The position numbers and the translations under genes were made by a program. Shown one piece after another: positions 55,424-63,238 of a DNA stretch of 64,000 nt; positions within the stretch are counted from its first letter, which is position 1, and every line of letters begins with the position of its first letter. This DNA comes from Sphingobacteriaceae bacterium (GTDB taxonomy: Bacteria > Bacteroidota > Bacteroidia > UBA7662). The DNA lies in the NCBI GenBank assembly GCA_013824115.1, contig PNNG01000019.1, positions 18,860 through 82,859 of the forward strand, read 5' to 3'. The notes beneath the pieces were generated by a model. That model searched no databases. It saw nothing but the letters and a program-made list of their open reading frames with translations, and was not told where the DNA came from.

Positions 55424-55431
55424 TAGCTTTG
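55424..55431 (+). promoter_or_regulatory. Near-leaderless promoter of the truncated transposase-like gene
   Basis: TAGCTTTG is followed by AAC and the ATG at 55435. The 14-base string TAGCTTTGAACATG is identical to that at 12135-12148. Confidence 0.55.
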
Positions 55432-55434
55432 AAC

Positions 55435-55590
55435 ATGGTTGCCTCACCTCTTCCTCGCACACACATCAGCTTCGATGGGGCGTTGAAACGCCTGCTGCGA
55501 CAAAAGAGCAATTTTGTAATAACGAAGGCTTTCTGACAGAAAGCTCGGCATGGAAATAAAAATTCTACAGCAAAAACAAATCCGCCTGCG
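55435..55590 (+). pseudogene. Remnant of a PDDEXK/Rpn-like transposase-family nuclease
   Basis: A 33-codon frame from ATG 55435 to TGA 55536 encodes HISFDGALKRLLRQKSNF. This resembles the conserved N-terminus of the Rpn/PDDEXK nuclease-family transposase-like proteins of Bacteroidota (pattern FDWAxKRLLRxKxNFxVLEGFL). Shifting frame after codon 32 recovers FLTE, and a further shift gives GMEIKILQ near 55548-55572, where family members have a similar segment. About 250 residues of the normal protein, including the catalytic core, are absent. I read it as a decayed 5' end with at least two frameshifts, truncated by the toxin-antitoxin pair. Family assignment is from memory of the pattern. Confidence 0.55.
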
Positions 55591-55626
55591 CAAGCATCTT
55601 ACCACTTCAGTATCAGCCAAAATTCT

Positions 55627-55634
55627 TATTTTTG
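55627..55634 (+). promoter_or_regulatory. TAnnTTTG promoter element for the toxin-antitoxin pair
   Basis: TATTTTTG ends 17 bases before the antitoxin ATG at 55652. It also lies downstream of the alternative ATG at 55550, supporting the shorter antitoxin. Confidence 0.6.
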
Positions 55635-55651
55635 ATTATCTAAAGTTCATT

Positions 55652-55864
55652 ATGGCTTCGCTTTCTATTTATACTAAACTTGAAACGCTCCCGCCTGCGC
55701 TCAAAGAAGAAGCAAAGCACTTTATCAATGCCTTGCTGGAGAAGGCACACAAAAAAAATCCAGACTCAAAGTCCAAAAAACCTGTTTTTGGTAGCTTAAA
55801 AGGCAAAATTCATCTTTCGAAAGATTTTGATGCTCCCTTGGATGTCTTCAAAGATTATAGGTAA
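55652..55864 (+). CDS. DUF2281 (VapB-like) antitoxin
   Basis: The 70-residue product starts at ATG 55652 (MASLSIYTKLETLPPAL). The longer frame from 55550 is mainly decayed transposase sequence and is upstream of the promoter. It has an N-terminal helix region LPPALKEEAKHFINALLEK, a basic linker, and the typical DUF2281 C-terminus FGSLKGKIHLSKDFDAPLDVFKDY, the part expected to bind and inhibit the toxin. It overlaps the PIN toxin by one base (TAATG). Confidence 0.85.
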   Translation: MASLSIYTKLETLPPALKEEAKHFINALLEKAHKKNPDSKSKKPVFGSLKGKIHLSKDFDAPLDVFKDYR

Positions 55865-56250
55865 TGAATTTTTTGCTGGACACACATGCATTCCTTTGGT
55901 TCCTTGAAGGCAATCAGGAACTGTCCTCAAAGGCCCGAGAAAACATTGAAAATCCGGAAAACACTAAATTTATCAGTATTGCATCCATCTGGGAGTTGGC
56001 CATTAAGACGAACCTGGGAAAGCTCCAATTAGAGGTCAGCTTAGAAGACCTCAAAGGAGCTATTATCGTCAACCATTTCGAAATTTTACCCCTCGATTTT
56101 GAACACATTATTGGACGTTCAAAGCTGCCAGATTTTCACAAAGACCCATTTGATCGCATCATCATTGCACAAGCAATGACCGAAAATTGCATAGTACTCT
56201 CTAAGGATGCTTCATTCAGCCTATACAAAGGGATTCAGCTTATTTGGTAG
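55864..56250 (+). CDS. PIN-domain toxin (VapC-like)
   Basis: The 128-residue PIN ribonuclease has the acidic site intact: Asp6 in LLDTHAFLW, Glu44 in SIWELAIK, Asp97 in DPFDRII and Asp115 in SKDASF. This matches the VapC subgroup that pairs with DUF2281 antitoxins, ribonucleases that cut tRNA or rRNA when the antitoxin is lost. The pair lies in the accessory patch between glutamine synthetase and purL, which suggests acquisition or mobility. Confidence 0.9.
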   Translation: MNFLLDTHAFLWFLEGNQELSSKARENIENPENTKFISIASIWELAIKTNLGKLQLEVSLEDLKGAIIVNHFEILPLDFEHIIGRSKLPDFHKDPFDRIIIAQAMTENCIVLSKDASFSLYKGIQLIW

Positions 56251-56376
56251 TGGGGGTTCAGAAAATGCATACTTGGTTTCCATTTGGCTGATGGGACAAG
56301 CCCATAATTCAATGCCCAGAACCGTACTTATTCCACCAAGCGCTTTGCCGCACTTTCAACTTCTTACCAAATAGCG

Positions 56377-56384
56377 TATTTTTG
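56377..56384 (+). promoter_or_regulatory. TAnnTTTG promoter element before the PepSY-like/purL genes
   Basis: TATTTTTG ends 5 bases before the ATG at 56390. TTTC at 56354-56357, 19 bp upstream, is a near-match -33. Confidence 0.55.
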
Positions 56385-56389
56385 CGCTC

Positions 56390-56830
56390 ATGCCGATGCG
56401 CCTCCTTCTCTCCCTTCTTTTTGTGCTCCTTTTGGCACCGGCCACCCAAGCCCAAAAACTCAAAACCAAAAAAGTACCTTACGATTTATTGGTGGTGTTC
56501 CGCGACACCTATCCTGCTGCTACCAAGGTGCAATGGCGCAAGCAATCAAACAATTTCAGGGTCGATTTTGAGCATTTAGGTCGCCAACGCAAGGTGGTTT
56601 ATGGCAAAGACCTGCGTTGGATCAGCAAAGAAAGTACCGTAACAGAAGCAGAATTGCCGCTGGCTACCATCGTTACCCTCAAAGAAGAATACGGCACTTG
56701 TGTGCTCAAGCAATTGCGCTCGTTCGAAACCCAAGAACAGTTCACGCTCGAAGCGGTACTGGCTTGTCCCGATAAAAAAACCCAAACCCTCCGTTTCGAC
56801 CGCAATGGTCGCCTTCAAACCAGTAAATAG
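56390..56830 (+). CDS. Periplasmic PepSY-like protein
   Basis: The 146-residue protein has a signal peptide (cleavage after TQA, about 21). One to two PepSY-like/BLIP-like alpha-beta units follow: [43 protein letters not shown], then a second VTLKEEYG...RFDRNGRL. Members of PF11396-type families bind proteins in the periplasm, but a specific partner cannot be inferred. It ends 5 bp before the GTG of purL, so purL is probably co-transcribed from the promoter at 56377. Confidence 0.7.
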   Translation: MPMRLLLSLLFVLLLAPATQAQKLKTKKVPYDLLVVFRDTYPAATKVQWRKQSNNFRVDFEHLGRQRKVVYGKDLRWISKESTVTEAELPLATIVTLKEEYGTCVLKQLRSFETQEQFTLEAVLACPDKKTQTLRFDRNGRLQTSK

Positions 56831-56835
56831 CCCCT

Positions 56836-59055
56836 GTGGAAGATACATTGACTACCGTAGAAACCGCCCAGAAATTGGGTTTGTTGCCCGAAGAGTTCGA
56901 CAAAATCTGCGAAATACTGGGCCGAACGCCCAATTTCAACGAGTTGAGCGTGTATTCGGTGATGTGGAGCGAGCACTGCTCATACAAAAACTCCATCGTT
57001 TGGCTTAAAACCCTGCCCAAAGAGGGCGAGCGCATGCTGGCCAAGGCGGGTGAAGAAAATGCGGGTCTGGTTGATATTGGCGACGGCTTGGGCTGCGCCT
57101 TCAAAATCGAATCGCACAACCACCCCTCCGCCATCGAACCTTACCAGGGTGCGGCAACAGGCGTGGGCGGCATCAACCGCGACATCTTTACCATGGGTGC
57201 CCGCCCCATCGCACAGCTCAACAGCCTGCGTTTTGGCAATTTGCAGCAAGAGCGCACCAAGTGGATCATCCGCGGGGTGGTGAAAGGCATTGGCGATTAT
57301 GGCAATGCCTTTGGCGTACCTACCGTGGGCGGCGAGGTGTATTTCGACGATTGCTTTACGGTAAATCCGCTGGTGAATGCCATGTCGGTAGGCATCGTGG
57401 AGAAAGGCAAAACCGTTTCGGCCATTTCGTATGGCGTGGGCAATCCGGTTTTCATTGTGGGTTCGCATACCGGCAAAGACGGCATCCACGGGGCGGCCTT
57501 TGCCTCCAAAGACATTACCGAAGATTCGGCCGACGACCTGCCCTCGGTGCAGGTGGGCGATCCCTTCCAGGAAAAACTGCTCTTGGAGGCCACCCTCGAA
57601 GCCATCGATACAGGCGTGATCATTGGCATGCAAGATATGGGTGCCGCGGGCATCATTTGCTCGAGCTCCGAAATGTCGGCCAAGGGCGAACATGGCATGG
57701 TGATTTGGCTCGACCGCGTGCCTACCCGCCAGGCCAATATGCAGCCCTGGGAGATTTTGCTTTCTGAATCGCAGGAACGCATGCTCATTGTATGCAAAAA
57801 AGGTCAGGAAGATAAATTACTGGCCGTTTTTGAGAAGTGGGACATCAACTGCGCGCAAATTGGCGAAGTAACCGAAGGTGAGCGCTTGAAATTTTACATG
57901 CACGATGAGCTGGTAGCCGACGTGCCTGCAGAAAGCCTCGTTTTGGGCGGCGGCGCACCCGTTTACCATCGCGAATACAAGGAACCTGCTTACCTGCAGG
58001 AAATTGCGAAGTATAGAAATGAAACGGTTCCACAACCGGCCGATTTGCTGCCCGTGATGGAACACCTGGCCACGCACCCCAACCTCTGCTCTAAGAAGTG
58101 GGTGTATCAGCAATACGACAGCATGGTGGGCACCATCAACATGGGTACCAACCAACCCAGCGATGCCGCCGTGGTGGACGTACGCGGCACCGAAAAGGCC
58201 CTGGCCATGTCGGTCGACTGCAACTCGCGCTACATCTACGCCGATCCACACCAAGGCACCGCCATTGCCGTGGCCGAAGCAGCACGTAACATCGTTTGTT
58301 CGGGTGGTGAGCCCGTGGCGGTGACCAACTGTTTGAATTTTGGCAATCCTTACAATCCCGAAGTATACTGGCAATTTGTAGGCGCCATCAAAGGCATGGG
58401 CGAAGCTTGTTTAGCCCTCGGAACTCCGGTTACCGGCGGCAATGTGAGCTTCTACAACCAATCGAGCTACGAAGGTCCGGTTTACCCCTCGCCTGTGATC
58501 GGCATGGTGGGCATCCTCGACAAAAAAGAGCAGCTGCAAACCATGTATTTCAAGCAGCCCGGCGACTTGATTTATGTGCTGGGCGAGATGAACAACGACC
58601 TTGGCAGCTCGCAATACATTTACAGCTACCACGGCATCAAGCACAGCACTTGTCCGCATTTTTCGCTGGAGGCCGAGAAGCAACTACACAGCGTACTCAA
58701 GCAGCTGCGCGACCGCAACCTGGCCGAGCACATGCACGATTTGGCCGATGGTGGATTGTTCATCGCCCTCATCGAATCGGGTTTCTACAACGGCTTGGGC
58801 TTCGACATCCAAACCGAGCCAACCCTCCGCACCGACGCCTTTTTGTTTGGCGAAAGCCAGAGTCGCGCCATCATCAGCATCGACCCGATGGAGCAGCCTG
58901 TTTTGGAGAAATTGCTGTACGAATCGGGCATCCCCTTCCGCAAGTTGGGTGAGGTGACCGAGGGCGACATCCGCATCGACGGCAAGGCCTATCGCAACAT
59001 CGCCCAATTCGGCCAATTGTACGACGAGGCTTTGGGCAAAATCATGGAAGGCTGA
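56836..59055 (+). CDS. purL: Phosphoribosylformylglycinamidine synthase subunit PurL (small form)
   Basis: The 739-residue protein is the short PurL that works with separate PurQ and PurS, converting FGAR to FGAM in purine synthesis. Seen are [13 protein letters not shown], the [21 protein letters not shown] signature, [17 protein letters not shown], and a second-half [12 protein letters not shown] and [16 protein letters not shown]. The start is GTG (56836) with no ATG nearby that preserves the N-terminus. It overlaps the following lipoprotein by one base (TGATG). purQ and purS are not in the window. Confidence 0.97.
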   Translation: MEDTLTTVETAQKLGLLPEEFDKICEILGRTPNFNELSVYSVMWSEHCSYKNSIVWLKTLPKEGERMLAKAGEENAGLVDIGDGLGCAFKIESHNHPSAIEPYQGAATGVGGINRDIFTMGARPIAQLNSLRFGNLQQERTKWIIRGVVKGIGDYGNAFGVPTVGGEVYFDDCFTVNPLVNAMSVGIVEKGKTVSAISYGVGNPVFIVGSHTGKDGIHGAAFASKDITEDSADDLPSVQVGDPFQEKLLLEATLEAIDTGVIIGMQDMGAAGIICSSSEMSAKGEHGMVIWLDRVPTRQANMQPWEILLSESQERMLIVCKKGQEDKLLAVFEKWDINCAQIGEVTEGERLKFYMHDELVADVPAESLVLGGGAPVYHREYKEPAYLQEIAKYRNETVPQPADLLPVMEHLATHPNLCSKKWVYQQYDSMVGTINMGTNQPSDAAVVDVRGTEKALAMSVDCNSRYIYADPHQGTAIAVAEAARNIVCSGGEPVAVTNCLNFGNPYNPEVYWQFVGAIKGMGEACLALGTPVTGGNVSFYNQSSYEGPVYPSPVIGMVGILDKKEQLQTMYFKQPGDLIYVLGEMNNDLGSSQYIYSYHGIKHSTCPHFSLEAEKQLHSVLKQLRDRNLAEHMHDLADGGLFIALIESGFYNGLGFDIQTEPTLRTDAFLFGESQSRAIISIDPMEQPVLEKLLYESGIPFRKLGEVTEGDIRIDGKAYRNIAQFGQLYDEALGKIMEG

Positions 59056-60218
59056 TGCGCAGAAAACGTCCACTCGGGCGTTTTTTCCTCACCGTATTGC
59101 TCACCCTGCCCTTGCTTTTTACCTGCAAGGAAGAGGGAAAGAATGCCTATGTGGCCAATAAGCCCGGCAAGGTATTCATCAACGACCCGGCCGATATGGA
59201 CCGCAAGGCCCGTGCAATCGACTCTTTGTTGCAAATTCAACTGCGCCGACAGGGTTTCAATGGGGCGGTACTCATTGCACACCGGGGACAAATACTGTTT
59301 GAAGGTGCCGTGGGTTTGGTGGGCCGCAAGGCCGGTGATAGTTTAACCACCGACCATTTGTTTGAGCTGGCCTCGGTGAGCAAGCAGTTTACGGCCGTGG
59401 CCATTTTACAGTTGGTTGAAAAGGGCAAGGTGAGGCTCAGCGACAGCTTGCAGCAGTATTTCCCCGATTTTCCGCACCGCGGCATCACCATACATATGCT
59501 GTTGTGCCACCGGGGAGGCCTGAGCAATTATATGTACGACCTCGACCGCTTGTGGCCCGACCACAGTGAATACCCCAACAACCAATCGATGCTGAAGCTC
59601 ATCACCGAGCAGCCGCAGCAACCCTTTTTTCCGCCCGACCGCCGTTTCGACTACAACAATACCGGTTACGCACTGCTCGCTTTGATTGTAGAAAAAGTGA
59701 GCGGTATGCCTTTTCACCGCTACCTCAAAAAGCAATTGTTTGAACCTGCCGGCATGAAAACCGCCTTTTTGATGGAGGCAGGCGAAGCATTGCCCAAGTT
59801 GGCGGTGAAAGGCCACAGTGGCGGCCGTGAAATTACCCCCAACTACTTCCTCAACGGGGTGGTGGGCGACAAAGGCATTTACGCCTCGGTGAACGATTTA
59901 TACGCCTGGGAAAAGGCCCTGTTCAACAACGTACTGATCAGCGAAAAAAGCATGCAAATGGCGCTGCAGCCCTACAATCCCGAACGCAAAAAGAGCAATT
60001 ACGGCTACGGCTGGCGGATGTACAACCTGCCCTCGGGCAAAACCGTGCACTTCCACGGTGGCTGGTGGCGTGGTTTCAAAACGCTGTTGGTGCACCTGCC
60101 CGACGATCACACCACCATCATTGGCCTCAGCAACCGCACCAGTGGAGCTTACTTGGACAAAGCAGCCATTCTTTCGATTTTGTATGGCGGTGAGGCGGCC
60201 AATGAGGTGGAGGAGTAA
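59055..60218 (+). CDS. Class-C beta-lactamase-like serine hydrolase, lipoprotein
   Basis: The 387-residue protein has a lipobox LFTC (Cys24). The beta-lactamase/DD-peptidase fold shows SVSK (Ser107, Lys110), YNN around 201-203 and an HGG late motif in FHGGWWRG. The acyl-enzyme machinery is complete. Such proteins include esterases, D-aminopeptidases and DD-carboxypeptidases; true beta-lactam resistance is not implied. It starts inside the purL stop. Its stop TAA directly abuts the stop of the convergent ATPase gene. Confidence 0.9.
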   Translation: MRRKRPLGRFFLTVLLTLPLLFTCKEEGKNAYVANKPGKVFINDPADMDRKARAIDSLLQIQLRRQGFNGAVLIAHRGQILFEGAVGLVGRKAGDSLTTDHLFELASVSKQFTAVAILQLVEKGKVRLSDSLQQYFPDFPHRGITIHMLLCHRGGLSNYMYDLDRLWPDHSEYPNNQSMLKLITEQPQQPFFPPDRRFDYNNTGYALLALIVEKVSGMPFHRYLKKQLFEPAGMKTAFLMEAGEALPKLAVKGHSGGREITPNYFLNGVVGDKGIYASVNDLYAWEKALFNNVLISEKSMQMALQPYNPERKKSNYGYGWRMYNLPSGKTVHFHGGWWRGFKTLLVHLPDDHTTIIGLSNRTSGAYLDKAAILSILYGGEAANEVEE

Positions 60219-61535
60219 TTAACCGAGCATGCCCAAAAGGCGGGTAGTATGATCTGCCAAAAAATGGGGGATGTTGAGCAACCCATCATGCAGTTGCAGG
60301 TTTCGCATCGAAAAGCGGATGCGCACATCGGGTTGGAATTTTTGCTGATACACCTGCAGGCTTTTGCCTTTCACATTGTCTTCGGCTTTTACTTCGATGG
60401 GCAAAATGCGGTTTTGGTGTTGTACCAAAAAATCAACTTCTGCGAGGTTGCCCGACGTCCAATAGCGCGGTCCATTTTCGAATTGGGGCAGCAGGCTTTG
60501 GAGGATGTAATTTTCGAGGAAGGCCCCTTTGAATTCGGTAAAAAAGCGGTTGCCTTCAGTGAGGGTAGATGCCTCGAGTTTCGATAAACTGCGCAGCACG
60601 CCCACATCAAAAGCATAGAGCTTGAAGGCCTGCAGTTGGTCGTATGCCGACAGCGGCAATTTGGGCGTTTCGCTTTGGTGGATGCGGTACACCAGGCCGG
60701 CCTTTTGCAACCACAGCAGGGCATCTTCGTATTCGCGTGCCCTGGCGCCGGTTTTTACCAATTGGTACACAAATTTTTTGTTCTCACGGGCCAATTGGGC
60801 TGGCAGCGAATCCCATACATACCTGATTTTGGCCACATCGCTGCTTACCGGATGTTTGGCAAAATCGAATTCATAGGCACGCACCAAATCGGCCAGCAGG
60901 CGGTCGACCTCGGCCAAATCGTTGTTTTGCAGGTAGGCCGTTGCCACAGCCGGTAAACCGCCACAGAGGAGGTAGGTTTTGAAAGCCGCTTTCAGCGGAT
61001 TAAAAAACACCTCAGGCAGGCGTTCGATGCGCTGCAATTGCTGCAGGTATTGGTGCAAGAGGGGTTGAGCCTGCTGCAAAAACTCATCGAAACTGAGAGG
61101 ATAAAGGTTCAAAAACTCGGTTTTTCCTACTGGAAAGGTGTGGTCTTTGGCCAATGAAACCCCCAGCAACGAACCGGCCGCCACGAGCGGTTGTTGGGGC
61201 ATGTTTTCTTCAAAATATTTGAGGCTGCCCAAGGCCGGCAAACAGGCTTGTATTTCATCGAATACCAGCAGGGTTTGCGGACCAATGGCCCGGCCATGCA
61301 GGAGCGCCAATTGGCCGATCAATTGGACCGGTGATTTGCTTTGTTCAAAAAGCTGCGCCAGGGCCGGCTGCTCGTCGAAATTGAAATAGGCCAGGTCGGC
61401 AAAATGCGTTTGACCAAACCACTTCATCAGGGCGGTTTTGCCCACTTGCCGCGCTCCATGCAACAGCAGCGGCTTGCGCTGCGGCTTGTTTTTCCAGGCC
61501 AGCAATTGGCTTTCTATGGTCCTTTGAAAACGCAT
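60219..61535 (-). CDS. AAA_14/DUF4143 ATPase
   Basis: The 438-residue protein has Walker A GARQVGKT at 27-34 and Walker B VFDEIQ around 91-96. A central helical region follows, then a C-terminal DUF4143 domain with EVDFL...ILPIEVKA, matching the D-ExK core of a PD-(D/E)XK nuclease fold. It belongs to a large, patchily distributed family with no agreed function. The start ATG at 61535 is preceded by a tandem TGTGA array at 24-92 bp, suggesting dedicated regulation. It has no operon partner and converges on the serine hydrolase with no intervening base. Confidence 0.88.
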   Translation of the reverse strand: MRFQRTIESQLLAWKNKPQRKPLLLHGARQVGKTALMKWFGQTHFADLAYFNFDEQPALAQLFEQSKSPVQLIGQLALLHGRAIGPQTLLVFDEIQACLPALGSLKYFEENMPQQPLVAAGSLLGVSLAKDHTFPVGKTEFLNLYPLSFDEFLQQAQPLLHQYLQQLQRIERLPEVFFNPLKAAFKTYLLCGGLPAVATAYLQNNDLAEVDRLLADLVRAYEFDFAKHPVSSDVAKIRYVWDSLPAQLARENKKFVYQLVKTGARAREYEDALLWLQKAGLVYRIHQSETPKLPLSAYDQLQAFKLYAFDVGVLRSLSKLEASTLTEGNRFFTEFKGAFLENYILQSLLPQFENGPRYWTSGNLAEVDFLVQHQNRILPIEVKAEDNVKGKSLQVYQQKFQPDVRIRFSMRNLQLHDGLLNIPHFLADHTTRLLGMLG

Positions 61536-61558
61536 GCCTCAAAGATACGTGCCAATTA

Positions 61559-61627
61559 TGTGATTTTTATCACATTTTTCATATGAATAATGTGATTATT
61601 GTCACGTTTTTCGTGGGAATAATGTGA
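61559..61627. promoter_or_regulatory. Tandem CRP/FNR-like sites, 32-bp period
   Basis: TGTGATTTTTATCACA (61559-61574) fits TGTGA-N6-TCACA exactly. TGTGATTATTGTCACG (61591-61606) differs by one base. A half-site TGTGA lies at 61623-61627. The three TGTGA starts are exactly 32 bp apart (61559, 61591, 61623), in tandem units sharing an AAT-TA/AA lead. They sit just upstream of the minus-strand ATPase gene. Confidence 0.75.
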
Positions 61628-61778
61628 TTTTGGATTTGGAGCGTGAATTCATTGGGTGATTAAGAAGCCAAAAAGAGGACTTTCCTTTTAATGGATTTAT
61701 ATCGAACAAATCTTCGCCAACAACCGAACGACAAATGACCATTGCTTGAATTGAGCAGATAAGCCTATGCCTGTTGCA

Positions 61779-62198
61779 TTAGACCTGCACCAAAGCCACC
61801 CACCCCAACACCCACTGCCGCAAATCTTCCGGGTAAAACAAGCACAACCAAGTAGCCACCACGTACACCACCACCAAAAGCGGCCAATACCAGGGCCGGT
61901 GGTAGCCCATGGCATCGTAAGTGGCCATGATGCGGTCTTGGTTGCGGGCAATGTACCTGCGCAGCAAGGGGTAGAGGGTAAAAAAAGAAACAATCAAGCC
62001 CACATAAAAATAGTTGACTTTTTTGGGACCAATGACGAGGTAAAAGGGTGTAGCCAAATTGGTATACAACATCATGGAAAAGGCAAAATCCACCATTCCA
62101 AGCCTCATGGGCTTCTCATCAAAACCGTAGTATCGCATCATATACCAGCGGTTATAACGCCCCAAATAATAGCACAGAATTTCAAATGGCTTTTTCAT
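61779..62198 (-). CDS. Small membrane protein of unknown function
   Basis: The start was set at ATG 62198 (MKKPFEILCYYLGRYNRWYM), 139 residues. A longer frame exists but lacks sense at its front. It has three probable membrane helices (about 38-58, 60-80 and 105-128), tyrosine- and tryptophan-rich, with a basic loop LRRYIARNQDR between them. No family is recognised. It lies 80 bp downstream of an orphan lipoprotein gene in the AT-shifted right end of the window. Confidence 0.65.
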   Translation of the reverse strand: MKKPFEILCYYLGRYNRWYMMRYYGFDEKPMRLGMVDFAFSMMLYTNLATPFYLVIGPKKVNYFYVGLIVSFFTLYPLLRRYIARNQDRIMATYDAMGYHRPWYWPLLVVVYVVATWLCLFYPEDLRQWVLGWVALVQV

Positions 62199-62278
62199 GG
62201 GTGATATTTCTGTTTCTGCCCCAATATACTTCCGCCAGCTAAATTTGATTGCACTCAAAGCAATCAAGAGTTCAATGG

Positions 62279-62662
62279 CTATTCAATCTTAAATGCAGCT
62301 TTCGTTGAGTTGGAGTCAACTTCTAAGTATATCGTTGTCACTTTAAAAAATCCATCATACTGCTCCATTTCCTTTTCAATGATTCTCACGCCATTTTCCG
62401 ATTTTACCAAAGTCCATTTTTCTTGCTTAATCAAGCTGTCCACGTTTCTAAGAAAATCATCATAACTTTCGAGATATTCATAACCAAAGTCCAATGTACC
62501 CAAATCTAAGTTATGAGTGCCTTCAAAATGTTCATGTTCAAAAATGAAAGGACGCAACCAAGCGTATTTTGTCACATCTGAAGCTCGTAAATCAACATTG
62601 TCGCAAGCAGAGCCAATCAGAATGAAAAACGAAAAAACCAGAGGAGCTCTTATCATTGGCAA
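62279..62662 (-). CDS. Orphan lipoprotein
   Basis: The 127-residue protein has a lipobox GSAC (Cys20). The start is ATG 62662 or 62656 (MIRAPLVFSFF). The mature part is mixed alpha/beta with TLDFGYEYLESYDDFLRNVDSLIKQ and ends VTTIYLEVDSNSTKAAFKIE. No family is recognised. It lies between the RHS locus and the small membrane protein, all on the minus strand, in AT-rich sequence. Confidence 0.65.
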   Translation of the reverse strand: MPMIRAPLVFSFFILIGSACDNVDLRASDVTKYAWLRPFIFEHEHFEGTHNLDLGTLDFGYEYLESYDDFLRNVDSLIKQEKWTLVKSENGVRIIEKEMEQYDGFFKVTTIYLEVDSNSTKAAFKIE

Positions 62663-62838
62663 CAGTATAGCTTACAATACAAATATAAACTCTTGCGAAT
62701 ACAAATGAATGATAAAGTACAAATCGGCAAACCTGACCTCCCCCCAATAAATCGGGCTAATCTAAAATATAGTTTCGGATAACAATTTTATCAAAACAGA
62801 GGAAAAATGAAAAATTGTTGCTCTGAAAAAGTCAGAAT
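62663..62838. other. AT-rich gap between the candidate immunity gene and the orphan lipoprotein
   Basis: This is 176 bp of AT-rich sequence. I see no gene, strong hairpin or promoter match. Confidence 0.5.
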
Positions 62839-63234
62839 TTACAGCTTTCCCTGATTTTGAAGCATCTTTAAAATCCAACCAGCATTAAACAAAATAAACG
62901 CTATCAGAGGGAATAGAATTGCTCCTAAACTGCTTTTGTTTTTCGCATCACTCCTTTTTAAAACCTCCTTATATTTCCCTTTGTGCACCAATATTAAATA
63001 GAAATAAACGATTAGAGAGAGCAAAAGAATTATCGAAAAGATTTTAAAATATGAGCCATAAATAGGCATTTTTTCTTTTGTAAAAAGAGTGATGGAAATA
63101 AAAAACACACCAAAATAATAAAGTTCAATAGTAAATGCTATGATTAATGCAGCACTCAATGGTGCAATATCACGATGCCCGATGCGAACCTGAAATGCAT
63201 AATACTTGCAATATAAATATTCCAATGTTTTCAT
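62839..63234 (-). CDS. Small membrane protein, candidate immunity to the RHS toxin
   Basis: The start was set at ATG 63234 (MKTLEYLYCKYYAFQV), 131 residues. The longer frame overlaps the RHS gene and has no other support. It has four hydrophobic segments (about 25-45, 60-85 and two near the C-terminus) with a charged cytoplasmic loop HKGKYKEVLKRSDAKNKSS. It begins 4 bp after the RHS stop. Position and membrane topology fit an immunity protein against a membrane-acting toxin. That role is inference; no family is recognised. Confidence 0.65.
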   Translation of the reverse strand: MKTLEYLYCKYYAFQVRIGHRDIAPLSAALIIAFTIELYYFGVFFISITLFTKEKMPIYGSYFKIFSIILLLSLIVYFYLILVHKGKYKEVLKRSDAKNKSSLGAILFPLIAFILFNAGWILKMLQNQGKL

Positions 63235-63238
63235 ATGT

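Larger units (their letters stand above)
55201..55434. other. AT-rich regulatory gap upstream of glutamine synthetase and the transposase remnant
   Basis: There is no gene. Bases 55201-55330 are strongly AT-rich. They are followed by the phased AAACG array (55357-55391) and the TAGCTTTG promoter at 55424-55431. Confidence 0.6.

Noticed and set aside
59055..60218. Antibiotic-resistance beta-lactamase
   Set aside because: The SxxK, YxN and HxG motifs are shared by many esterases and peptidases, and nothing in the sequence shows beta-lactam specificity.
61550..61640. CRISPR-like periodicity (32 bp)
   Set aside because: Only two and a half units, no spacers of unrelated sequence, and no cas genes. 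The repeated core is a TGTGA dyad, so operator sites are the better reading.
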